A stretch of DNA of 64,000 nt from Liolophura sinensis. Lineage: Eukaryota; Mollusca; Polyplacophora; Chitonida; Chitonidae. The stretch spans positions 682,001-746,000 of the forward strand of contig NC_088307.1 of NCBI RefSeq assembly GCF_032854445.1, in the 5' to 3' direction. The stretch's first letter is position 1. Each line of letters begins with the position of its first letter. A program made the translations under genes and the position numbers. The notes beneath the pieces were generated by a model. That model was not told the origin of the DNA. It worked only from the letters and a program-made list of their open reading frames with translations, and ran no database searches. This document shows positions 11,190 to 23,100 of this stretch, piece by piece.

Positions 11190-12785
11190 TCGGTTGAGTG
11201 TGTACACTGCAGTATATGTACTGGTACGTGTGTGAGGAGTGTGTACACTGTGATATATGTACCGGTACGTGTGTGATGAGTGTGAACGCTGTGACACATG
11301 TACCGGTACGTTTATGATGAGTGCGAACACGGTGATATTTGTACCGGTACGTGTGTAATGAGTGTGAGCACTGTGATACATATACCGGTACGTTTATGAT
11401 GAGTGTGAACACTGCAATACACTGGTACTGCTACGTTTGTAACGGGTGTGTACACTGCGATGCATGTACCGGTACGTGTGTGACGAATGTGAACACCTTG
11501 ATATATCTACCGAAACGTTTGTGATGATTATGAACACTGTGATACATGTACCGTTGCGTGTATGATGAGTGTGAACACTGTGATATATGTACCGCTACGT
11601 GTGTAATGAGTGTGAACGCTGTGATACTAATTTATTTATTTATTTGATTGGTGTTTTACGCCGTACTCAAGAATATTTCACTTATACGACGGCGGCCAGC
11701 ATTATGGTGGGTGGAAACCGGGCAGAGCCCTGGGGAAACCCACGGACATCCGCAGGTTGCTGGCAGACCTTCTCACGTACGGCCGGAGAAGAAGCCAGCA
11801 TGAGCTGGACTTGAACTCACAGCGACCGCATTGGTGAGAGATTCCTGGCGCTAACCAACTGAGCCACGGAGGCCCCGCTGAACGCTGTGATATACGTACC
11901 GGTACAAGTACACTGCAATGTATGTACTGGTACGTTTGCAACGAGTGTGAACACTTCGGTATATGTACCGATATGTTTGTGATGAGTGTGTACGCTGTAA
12001 TTCATATGCCAGTGCGTGTGTAATGAGTATGTGCGTTGTGATATTTGTACCGACACGTGTGTAATGAGTGTGTAAACTGTGATATTTGTACCGCTACGTG
12101 TGTAATGAGTATGAACGCTGTGGTAAATGTACCGATACGTGTGTGATGAATGTGAACACTGCGATATATGTACCAGTACGTGTTTGATGAGTGTGAACAC
12201 TGTGATATATGTACCGGTACGTGTGTGTGAGTGTGTGCTCTGTGATACATGTACTGCTAACTGTGTGATTAGTGTCAACCCCGTGATACATGTACCCGTA
12301 CATATGTGATGAATGTGAATACTGTGATACATGTACCGGCACGTTTGTGATGAGTGCGTGTGCTGTGAAACATGTACCGTACGTTTGTGATGAGTGTGTG
12401 CGCTGTGAAACATGTACCGTACGTTTGTGATGAGTGTGTGCGCTGTGAAACATGTACCGGTTCGTTTGTGATGAGTGTGTGCGCTGTGAAACATGTACCG
12501 GTACGTGTGTTATGAGTGTGAACACTGTGATATTTGTACCGGTACGTGTGTAATGAGTGTGAACACTGTGATACATGTACCGGTACGTGTGTGAGGAGCG
12601 TGAACAACGTGATACATGTACCGGTATGTGAGTGATGAGTGTGAACACTGTGATACATGTACCGGTACGTTTGTGATGAGTGTGTGCGCTGTGATACATG
12701 TACACGTACGTGTGTGATAAGTGTGAACACTGTGATACATGTACCAGTACGTTTGTGATGAGTATGAACACCGTGAGTTCACACA
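11190..12785. repeat. 41-bp minisatellite with GTACCGGTAC palindrome, split by a SINE
   Basis: Unit GTGATACATGTACCGGTACG plus TGTGTGATGAGTGTGAACACT. Over 30 units, interrupted at 11627-11878. Most units contain the 10-bp palindrome GTACCGGTAC. Long minus-strand frames here result from 41-bp units cycling frames. Confidence 0.95.
11627..11878 (-). mobile_element. Full-length main-family SINE inside the 41-bp array
   Basis: Tail TTTATTTATTTGATTGGTG first, then GTTTTACGCCGTACTCAAGA, central region, box-B complement CTGGACTTGAACTCACAGC and head GAGCCACGGAGGCCCC. A 14-bp duplication TGAACGCTGTGATA at 11613-11626 and 11879-11892 comes from the array, so its TSD status is plausible but not independent. 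Confidence 0.93.
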
Positions 12786-13239
12786 TCACCAGATTCTGGA
12801 GACGGCAAATCACAGATGGCACCCTCTTTTGTACAGGGTCTTAGTGCAAAATTTGGTTTCTATGTTGAATGGGTTGGAGATATATGATAAGTATAAGCAC
12901 AAAAGGATTGTTGCAAGTACACATTGCTAAAGACAAGAGGACTTTAAGACATTTGTATACAGTAAGAGTATACTATTAAGTGAGACTTCTTTTCTACCAA
13001 GGCATTACAGTATTTGGCGCCAATATGTGATAAACGATCCCTGGAGGCCACCTTTCGTGCACCAGTGTAGTGTGCCTGTCTGTACGTCACATGTGAGAAA
13101 GTTCCAGTAGTCCTCCGTCCATAACATTGACCGCCATCGTTAATGTGAAAAAAAAAAGCCTTGATGGCGTTAAGCAGCAATCCAATAAATAAATAAACTT
13201 ACATTAATGATTACAGTACTCACATCCCGGGTTATGTAT

Positions 13240-13410
13240 TTTATACGTTTGCACAGCCTGACGTTTGGAGAGTCTGACGTTTGTACATTGTGACGTTTGT
13301 AGAGCTTGAAGTTTGCAGTCTAACGTTCGCATTGCCTGACTTTCGCACAGTCTCGCGTTTGCACACTTTGTCGTTTATACAGTCTGACGTTTGCAAGGTC
13401 TGACGTTGGT
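13240..13410. repeat. 17-bp tandem repeat
   Basis: About ten diverged copies around AGTCTGACGTTTGCACA. Confidence 0.8.
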
Positions 13411-13625
13411 TGAGGATAATTTCTCCTCCACCAATGTGATGTGCAGAGCTGCAAGCCTACGTCGCTTGTGGGAAAGTTTGTCAGTAGCTTGCCAAAGATC
13501 AGTGGTTTAATCCAAGTAACCTGGTTTCCTCCACCCACAGAAATAACAACCATAGTATGAGTGAAAATTGAGAATGGGATTAAAGATCACTCAAACTAAT
13601 AAATAAATAAATAAATAAATAAATA
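13411..13625 (+). mobile_element. SINE-like element with (AAAT)n tail
   Basis: TGTGGGAAAGTTTGTCAGTA, TAACCTGGTTTCCTCCACCC, then a tail of about nine AAAT/TAAA units. It resembles the central part of the second SINE type seen at 3880; the head is not recognisable. Confidence 0.55.
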
Positions 13626-13890
13626 AATTTCGGACTCTATTAAAACAGACACAGGTAAAAGGGACACAGCTGTTAAAATCATTAGACATTGCACGATGAA
13701 GCATTCAGAAATCTTTCGCAGCCACGTGTGAGCCTGTTACACACATTAGGGCGGTTGTTTGAAAACTGTCACTGTCAGTATGTCGTTTTCATCCAGCAGA
13801 TCAAGCCTTGTTTAATTGGCTGATCTGGCCTTCGGTCAAAGTCAACTGTCAATCAATTCGCGCGCGCGCTCGGGTGAGTTGTAACCACCA

Positions 13891-13900
13891 TATATAAAAA
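13891..13900 (+). promoter_or_regulatory. TATA-like box of the methyltransferase gene
   Basis: TATATAAAAA lies 130 bp upstream of the ATG at 14021, preceded by a CpG-rich patch (CGCGCGCGCTCGGG at about 13859-13873). Transcription would start near 13920. Position and sequence only; no transcript data. Confidence 0.45.
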
Positions 13901-14020
13901 CGTAAGATTTGTGGTATTAAGTGTTACACGACAGTTGTGCAGTCTGGACAGCAGCCGTCAGACCTAAGTCGTGTGTGTAGAGCTCCGACAGACGCAAAGG
14001 ACTACAACGAAACATTCGAG

Positions 14021-14140
14021 ATGACTGAGCAGGTGAATCACCAATCGATGGATAAATTCGAGTCTTTCTACAGGGACTACACGACACCAGATGAGGTTGT
14101 AAAAGGCTACGCGGAATGGGTGCAAAATGGCTATGACAGC
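14021..14140 (+). CDS. METTL27: METTL27-like exon 1 (coding part)
   Basis: Forty codons from ATG to AGC, donor GTAAGT, phase 0. It encodes the N-terminal lead helix and the YAEWVQNGYDS motif. In-frame sequence upstream to 13937 lacks an ATG, so 14021 is the likely start. Confidence 0.88.
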
Positions 14141-17100
14141 GTAAGTACCCTTGTTCCCTCATCTTTCTTCGCCCTTCGCTGGCGTTCTGGTGCAAGTGTG
14201 CTTGTTTCAGCGTGTTTCCGTAGGAAGCCGGAACTTTATTCCCTGCTGTGGTCGGCTGCAGATGACTTACTAATTCGCATACATCCTGTTTAACTCCTAA
14301 TCAGTAATAAAGGGTAAAAGGGCCATTATTTTTCCTTAGTCTGGTACGGTCGACATTTTAGAAGTGACATTCGGAATGATCTTTGCGGAACGTTGCGAGA
14401 TAACAATTTAGTCTAACACTGTGACAGATATAACATAGTGCAAAAGAGGCCTTGGGAGATATTCGTACTTTTGCGATATTCGTACTTTTGTGTCATGATC
14501 AGGATTCTTTGTTCCATCAAATGGCTAAAATAGGTAATGCAGCAAAACAAATTATTAGTTTGGAACTGCTTCCAAAATGTTTTAATTATAATTAATTCAC
14601 GAATCTCCGAAAAGGTTGGTAATTGTTACAGAGACGGGGATGACCGCGTGCTATGTTTCAGGAGGTGATATTTTTATACAGACTTTCCTTTTTTTATAAT
14701 CATGCACATCGATCCATATATTACAGATATTATTTCTATCACTAACAAGGACTCTCTAATTGGCAGAATGGACAAAGGGTGGGGTGGGGGTGGAAACGAA
14801 GGTCGCAGTTACACGGCAACATCTAGCAGTTGTTGAGGCATTTCTTCCGCAAGATCAAAACGAACGCAGCGGGCTGCATGACTTGGTTGTTGACAAGTGG
14901 CATATAGGCCTACGTATAGTTGGGAGAAACAATTCGACAGCTAAAACCCATTCTTACTACAATTTCGTTTTTTGTTGTATAGTTTAAATTCGCCCCTCTT
15001 AAACGACACTGGTCAGATTTGTATGTAAAACAACACGGAGATAATCGAGCCTGGACTTGGATTCGAACCCAAGCCTAATTAGCGGAAGTTAGACAGCTAC
15101 AGTCTATTTTTTCTCGTATGACTGTCATATTTGTCTTATATAACTTCATGTAAATAATCTGCCGGATCAATACAACTGATAAACTGCCCTTTGCTCACAA
15201 ATTAAAAACTACTCAAAAGTGCACTGAAAGGTGTGACAACAGGTGGACAGGAAATCTTGCGAGGATTTGGTCTTTTGTGTACCTGACGGTGGAATAACAG
15301 ACAAAGGACGAATGAAAGAGTGTGGCTTAACGTCACATGGATAGAAAACACTCCTTCTTAAGCAAAATTGTGGTATACACAGACGTAATAATCTGTCACA
15401 ACAGGTGTAGCAGAAACTGCTGTATTGACAGAGATCGATTTTTGTAACGGTCACTGTTCAGTGCGACCTGATTGCGAGACGTGTCGAACAAATGTACCCG
15501 CCATACTGTACAGACCAGTCATTCTACGTCAATGTTCACAGTTATATGCCGTCATATTGACTTAAAACATAGTTTTTGGACGCTTGTACTTTACCACTCG
15601 CCTGTGTTAGCTATATCATAACGCTAGGGAAACATCGATATGAATTGAAACAATTCGCCCAATTCACGACAGTGTCTTGTCCACGCCATCATTTAACCTT
15701 GGCTGTTTTAGGCCGTACAGAAGAATATTTCACTTATACGAAGCCGGTCAGTAGTATGCAAGGGGAAACTCGCGACCAAGTGACTGACAGACGTTTCAAC
15801 GTGCTCATGTGTGTATGAATGTATTTGTGCGCGTATGTGTGTATATATGTACACATGTATGTTTGCTTCTCGATTTACGTCGCGCAACAATTGTTCGGTC
15901 ATATGACGACGAGGAGTCATTAATTGTGTGTACAGATAATGTGTCTTACTGCAGCAGGGCGGGTCCATGCCACCAATGTGCTGCCGCCACTGAAGTATCA
16001 TGCCGAAGACACCAGATATGACATCACACCCAGTCATATTATACCGATACTGAGCCAACCAGTTCTGTGTCCTTGCTTTAGCCTCTCAGTGCTGAGCGCC
16101 AAACGAGGCAGAAACAAGTGACAGTTTTAAAAGTCTTTGGTATGACCCGACCGAGTTACAGGTTGCATAATATATGAGCCCCGTATTTCACGCACTAGAT
16201 CAGCTGGCGGTGGGGGGGGGGGGGGGTTGTATTTGTATATGATCGTGGAACTTTTCCCTTCCACACGCCCCCACCCCACCCCCCTCCATCACACTCTTCC
16301 ATCCCATGCATCCTATTGTTCCAACTCTCTACACCCTCGATAACCGGAACAGCCTGACATAACCGCACGTCCTTGAAGAGCAGGATTCGAGCCTAGGACA
16401 AGGCCAAGTAGACTCCCGATAAAAATTATTAGGCCTCTTGTATGGCGGAGTTATTAAGGTCAGGTGTTCTCTGGGGCAAGCTTCACACAGGTAATATGTA
16501 AAGGGCACACTGGTTCACATTTGGCCAACTCCGCAGCGGCGACTTGAGTCGTATCAGGGCTGATAGGCAAAAGACATGATGGACCTATATAGATAGTTGT
16601 GGATCACACTGATCTATTGAACCCGACCTCCAAGTGGAGAAAATAAACAATCTTCAGTTCTGTAACATGACATATTTTCTGGAAAAGATTCGACTTGGTT
16701 CAGGTTAAACATGGGCTTCTTTCTTGCTTCACCTAGACAAAAGATGTGCGACAGGGCTGTCGGTTCAAATCCACTAGTTATTTTCTTCTGTCTCCTTGAT
16801 CAAAATTGTTGATCTAGATATATCTGGAGGTCAACACTCGTTAAGTTACATATGTATGCTGTATTTCGTTGATTAGCTTCTAAACCAAGTTAGTTTAAAA
16901 GCGCTCTTTGACTGAATGACACGTTTGTATAATGAGCTATCTGTTCTAGCTCGTCTATATGTGAATACACTTTTATTGCAAACATCAGTGGAAAATTTTA
17001 AGTTCTCGTCTGACCATGGCAAGTGACATGTTTCGGTTTTACCCTCGCAGTTTTCAAAAACTAAATGTACGGAAGAGGATTGATTTGACGTCACTGCCAC

Positions 17101-20100
17101 AATATGTCACCCCATTGAGATAAGTTTGTTTAGCATTCCTTGAACAAGAATTCAATGTTTAGAGATGGTGTGGAATTTTCCACTCTCGGATCGGCCTTCC
17201 TAGCACGATAGCACCATGTAGCAGTTGTATATTAACCTCCGGATTGAGGAGGTGATATTCATAGAATCCTCACCTAACTTGGTCACTTGGTGCACCAGCA
17301 CTCACTGGCTGTGCCATTTAATGATTTTTCAACAACTGATTGTAGTTTGTTATTTTTATCTCTTTCCATTCACACTATCCGTAATAGGATTGAGAAGATG
17401 AGTTCTCCTTTATGGTGACCATCCTCCTGATAACGCCGGAGAGATTCTGTCCGAATAACAATGAAATAAATACATGTAGGCCTACATAAGTTCAAAGTGT
17501 ACGATGTCGTGCAGTAAATCATTGACCAGTTAACAAACATATTTACTAATTTTGCATTTTAATAATAATAAAAAAATATTTTCAACGATCAAATAGGCTT
17601 TAACAATGCGGCCAAAATATGGATCGTGTGGCTTGGATGTGATATTACACTGATAGCGAAAATGAAAGACTCCGACGTTACAGAAATATGCAAGAAGTTA
17701 TTGTGAACATCACTCACTTAAATGTAAAATCGAACACCATGGCTTCAATGTACACTAGAACACAATGGCTTTAATGTACAAAAGAACACCATGGCTTCAG
17801 TGTAAAATACAACACCAAGGCTTCAATGTACAATAGAACACAATGAATTCAATGTACAATAGAACACCATGGACTCAGTGTAACATAGAACACCATGGCT
17901 TCAATGTAACTTAGAACATCATGGCTTCAATGTAACTTAGAACACCATGGCTTTAATGTACAATAGAACACCATGGCTTCAATGTAAAATATAACACCAT
18001 GGACTCAATGTAACATAGAATACCATGGCTTTAATGTACAATAAAACACAATGGCTTAAATAATCACATAAAATACCATGGTTTTAAATAAGCATACAAC
18101 ACATTAACTTAAATATAGCACAGAATACCGTAGCTTAGAAATAGCATAAATGAAAATAACTTTAATGTAGCATAGAACGCCATAATAGTTTAAATGTAGG
18201 GTAGAACACCATGGCCTAAATGTGGTGTTGACGATAATGGCTTAGAAGTAGCGTAAAAAAACAGTACAGGTAACTTAAATGTAGCACAGTACACCATAAT
18301 AGCAGTGTAGGACACCGTGGCCTAAATGTGTTGTAGAAGATGACGGCCTAGAAGTAGCATAGAAAATAATAACTTAAAATGTAGCACACAACACCAAAAT
18401 ACCTCAAATGCAGTGTAGAACACTGTGGCTTAAATGTGGTGTAGAAGATAATGGTTTAGAAGTAGAATAGAAAATAATAACTTAAATGTAGTAAAGAACA
18501 CCATAGCAGTCTAGGGACCATCCCCATAAATCGTTTGCTTTTTTTTCTCCCAAAAAAACGAACTCGGTCCACACCATTGGTTTGCCCATTCGGTTTAAAC
18601 TATTTAAGGGAATCAAACGAATCCCCGTGTCGGTCGGCCAAATGCGTAGTGATGCGTTTAAACATCATAGTGTAAACAGGCGATCGGTAAAGAGGCTTTC
18701 AGCGCGAGTCTACACAGGAAACATACCCAAAGAAACAACAATAACAGTTGTCTCCACTCGTGAAACCTTTCGAAAGCAAAGTTTCGCACTTACATATTTT
18801 CACGATATTCCCGAGTCTAACCATACCCAGTATTTAGGCATTATTATGTGGTGGGACATGCGCGTCAGAAACTCATACAGGCCTAGGCTACACCGTACAA
18901 GTACACGTGTGCCATGTCAGGTCCTGAAGGTTTCGTAGGGGAGAGCGGGGATGGTTCGGACACTTTTCACGAATGTCTCTTAAATACCCAAACTTATCAG
19001 GGAAAAGGTGTCATGAGTGCACCACAGTTAAGTTGCCCGTGCCAGCTGTCTGCAAAACAAGAATCCCATTCTAGTCTCTTAAGAGTTGCTGCTATAATGA
19101 AGGAGACATCTTTGTGTCGAACTGTCCGAACCCTCCCGAAATGTTGGGATACTCTGGACAGGCCGGTGGTACCTCCGGACAGCATGTAATGTAAGGTATC
19201 GTAGAGGCATTGGCGTTTGACTGCATCTCGCAAGAAGCAGTGCGGACTTCTGGCATTGAAAACATAAACAGAAATATCTGAAAACGTTCAGTTTTTTCTT
19301 TTTTATTGAACTTTGAGAACTGGTGTGCGACTCATAACATTCGAGTCGAATACCCGCATTAACTGAATTAATGATGTATGTATGAAAGACAAAAGCAAAC
19401 ATTTGCAATTCCCAAAACATTGAAGTATACAGGTGCTTTATGTAGGACGCGTATTGGTGCACATTTTGCACATCTGACGAAATGTAAGTTCTAAAAATAA
19501 AGCATGTATGACCTCTCTCTTGTTGAACGATTTACTTCAACGCACAACCAGTCCATCAAACGAAAATGCAAACTTGATGTATCCACTTAAGCGCTTGTTG
19601 GACACCACCAGAGGGCTGGGCAGTATCCCCCTTATCTGACTGATGTTAACAGACGCCAAATCCTCGACATGCGGGTAAATGAATGCATTGGCAACTTTTG
19701 ACGATTTTCTGAGATAGGAAATGTCAAAGTCATTCTCTTCGTCCTTACGCGAAGTGATCTTTCCAATGTAATGGACATGGTTTTGAAATTCAACAAGAAC
19801 AAAGTCATTTTGTTCTGGGTCTCTGTCCAGAGGCGCATCAACAAGGAGGGAACTGTCCTCTTCATCGGAGGCTTCCGATTCATCGTGTTCTGTCATTTCG
19901 CCATCAGAGCTACTGCTACTGCTACTGCTTTCCGCATTTTTAGCACCCTTCCGTTGCTGAAACAAGGAGATCTTCCTGGCTCTAATGGATTTGCTCTTCA
20001 TTTCTTCGATAGCTGATTTTTCAGGCGTATCTGTTGCTATCATGCATTTACCACGTTTTCGGCCTGTTTGACCTTTCCTCTCAGGGGCTTTTGGAAAGGG

Positions 20101-23100
20101 GGCAATGTCAGACGGACTTACAGGATTTGAGTTTCCCCAGACTGACCAGGCGCAGCGTTCGAAACCGGAATAGGCGCCATATTTGGCGACTGGCCGCCCT
20201 TCTCCGATGGGTGTGGCCTATCCGTGACATAGGACATCAAGAAATCTTCCTCCCCAAACACATCGCGGTCAAATGGACAAATTCCTGTGCACCGGAATGC
20301 CGACTTTATGTTTGTTGGCGTTGCAGCTCTGTCCCATGCTGTTGCCACAAGAGGCGGTAAGTCGTAAATGGACAGAGTCTGGCCCGGGTGGCTGAGCATC
20401 CAGCTGTCGGCTGCTTGGTTGTAGAATGTTTTTAAAGGGACCAAAAACACAGCGATCTAAGGGCTGTAGCTTATTCGATGTGTGAGGCGGCAGGGTTAAG
20501 ATAACGACGCCGTTTTCTTTGGCATAATTGAGACCATCAACAGACAGGTGTGAATCGTGGTTATCCAGAATGAGGAGAATTTTCTTGTCTTGAGTGGATC
20601 TGGTGTGTTGGACAAGATGTTTCAGCACTAGTAAGAAATTCTCACTTGTCATCCACCCTGACTTATGGACAAGACCAAGGGCACCAGCCGGAGCTCCAGA
20701 CATCATGCGGGCAGCGTCCATGCGAACCCTGGGGAAGACGAAGGCTGGGGGTAGGGCATTTCCATTTGCGCAAATAATTCCCGCCACTGTCACAAGTTCT
20801 CCCCGTTCTCGAGATGTTGCTTGACCCACCTGATGAGCACCTTTATGAGCGATGACTTTTGGAACACGCTGCACTGTTGTGCACCCAGTCTCGTCCAGAT
20901 TGAATATTTCTGATTCATTGAAATTGTAGCGTTGAATGACTTCCGCAAGTTTATCTTGAAACACCTTTAGGTTTGTCCGGTTAAAACTTGTCATGCGCGC
21001 TAGGCTGGTCGCTTCAGGGCTACGGATACTAAGACTTTTGTTTCTGTGAAGAAAACCGGTTAACCAGTCTTTGCCAGCCATTTTGTTTGTTGCCCAGGTT
21101 TCAGGTGTTCTGATGTCATTCTGTCTTGCGTATTCATAAGCTAGCCTGCGCAAGGCCTTGGGTGTTAAGCCGTAGTACATGGCAGAGGATTCAATAAATA
21201 CTCCGTTAGTTGTTGTTCCATTTCCTGAGAAAACACCTGCCTGGTATTGAACTCGCCAACCTTGAACAGGAAACCTTTTCGAGCTTTGTCCACATAATCT
21301 TTCAACGTTGATTTTTTGACATTATGTAAATCTGCAGACTTTCGCAATGACAGATTGCCGTCAAGCACATCTTTTACAGCTCTCTCCATATCTACCGGCT
21401 TCACAACTCTCTCAGTTTTCCGTTTATACGTTCTAGGCATCCTGAGAGGCGTCTTATAGAAATTCTGCAAAACAAAAACATGAGTTGTAGGGATGGTTCG
21501 GGCGCATGGGGAAGATTCGGACAGCTGTCCGAAGTATCCCCGCATGTTATTGAAGGAATAAAAATGGTCGAGTGGGAAATTTCCGCAGGACAGGGATACA
21601 GTTCTACACCTAAATCATGTCGCATGGGCACAGCTTTCAGGGGGTATGGTAGGTTTGTTGAACATCTAAACTTAACCCGTGCATACAGTTACAACGCACC
21701 GACGAAAATATACATCAGAAACGGGGAAAAATTAAAGTTTCCATACCTGTAGAAGTCGAAGACCTGTCAAAACTCCCCATGTGACTGCTGTTGTTGTTTT
21801 AACACTTGGAAACTATCTAACCAATCATAGATGTCGTGACAAGCATTGTTTGGCAAAAATGTGCAGTGTCCGAACTATCCCGCTGTACGAACCATCCCCG
21901 CTCTCCCCTACCAGCCAATAACGAGTGTTGAAAACTATATTGTACGATGGGTGTTTGTCCAAATCTGTGCTTGAGATTTAGTAAAGAATAGTTAAATAAT
22001 TTTATGTGAACTGTACCATATATCCAGACTTGGCATTTGGGGTGTAACCGAGACTGTCATGCAGGTGTTGAGGATTCCAAGTGATCAGGGTCTGTTTCCC
22101 CTTGATAAAAAGTTTTAATTGTCATATATAACCAGCATCTACTCTCACCAGTCTTGGTGAAACAAAATGTGCATATTTCTTTATGTCACAGTAGGCAATC
22201 CTTCATTCACAAACATAATTAAGTCTACCAGCGGGCGTACAGATGATTACGGAAAGCTGTTTAAAAATTTCCGCAGGATACATACAAGCTATCGACTTCA
22301 GCTTTTGTCTGAATTCTCAAATATTGTTTTAATCATGCGTTTTGTGTTTATTTTCTGCTTATAAAATTTGTAAAGTAAATACCACTTTTTCAGTCTCATG
22401 TAATCCATATATATTGTATACTGTTTGTGTCACTATCGTTCAACTGAAACGCTTGTCAAGAAGAGAGGAGAGTTCAATCCAAGTCTGAGGCGAGGCTTCC
22501 AATGGATGGGAGAAGGGGTGACGCAATTCTACATTTACTGTAGACATTTTTAGGACAGGCAGTCATGATATACCGGGCATTAAGGGATAACTTCCAGAAC
22601 CTCATATCTAACAGGGTTGTAAGTGCCACATGAAATATACGTGGTTTGTCTGTGATGGATGACAGGTGTACTTACATTTTCCCTCAACAGATTTCATGCG
22701 GGTTCTGGTCGGGAATCTGGGGATCAGGAAATCACGCCTTTCATCTTTTCATTTAGGTCGAACAGTTCGAACTTTGTTGCCAACTGAGTGAACATTGTTT
22801 GTACTTTCTATCACACTGCTTATAGCCTTCCCCGGGATTAAACACACTCCACCCGAACCACTGACTGATGAACTCTCCCTGCATAGTTTGATAACAGTAG
22901 ACTTTGAAGTCATTATGACAAAAGTATACACAATACAAAAATGCAAATACTCCTGTAAATAATTTAGGAACTATCTTTCTTGACTTAGTCCATATGTTTT
23001 GTGAAGTAGTTTGTAAAGTTAAATAATATTTGGTGAATTGATACCCTCCTGATGATCCGCGTTTGTCAACTATTGGTTGGACACTCGCTCGCGTCCAAAT

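Larger units (their letters stand above)
12786..13890. other. 5' flank of the methyltransferase gene: repeats, no gene
   Basis: Holds a SINE-like relic at about 13030-13197 (ending GGCGTTAAGCAGCAATCCAA and AATAAATAAA), a short 17-bp array at 13240-13410 and another SINE-like piece at 13411-13625. The last 270 bp before the TATA-like box show no repeats. Confidence 0.6.

Noticed and set aside
16212-16226. G15 run as a regulatory quadruplex
   Set aside because: A single homopolymer run in an intron, also at 3325 and 35320; likely simple-sequence drift, with length uncertain from sequencing.
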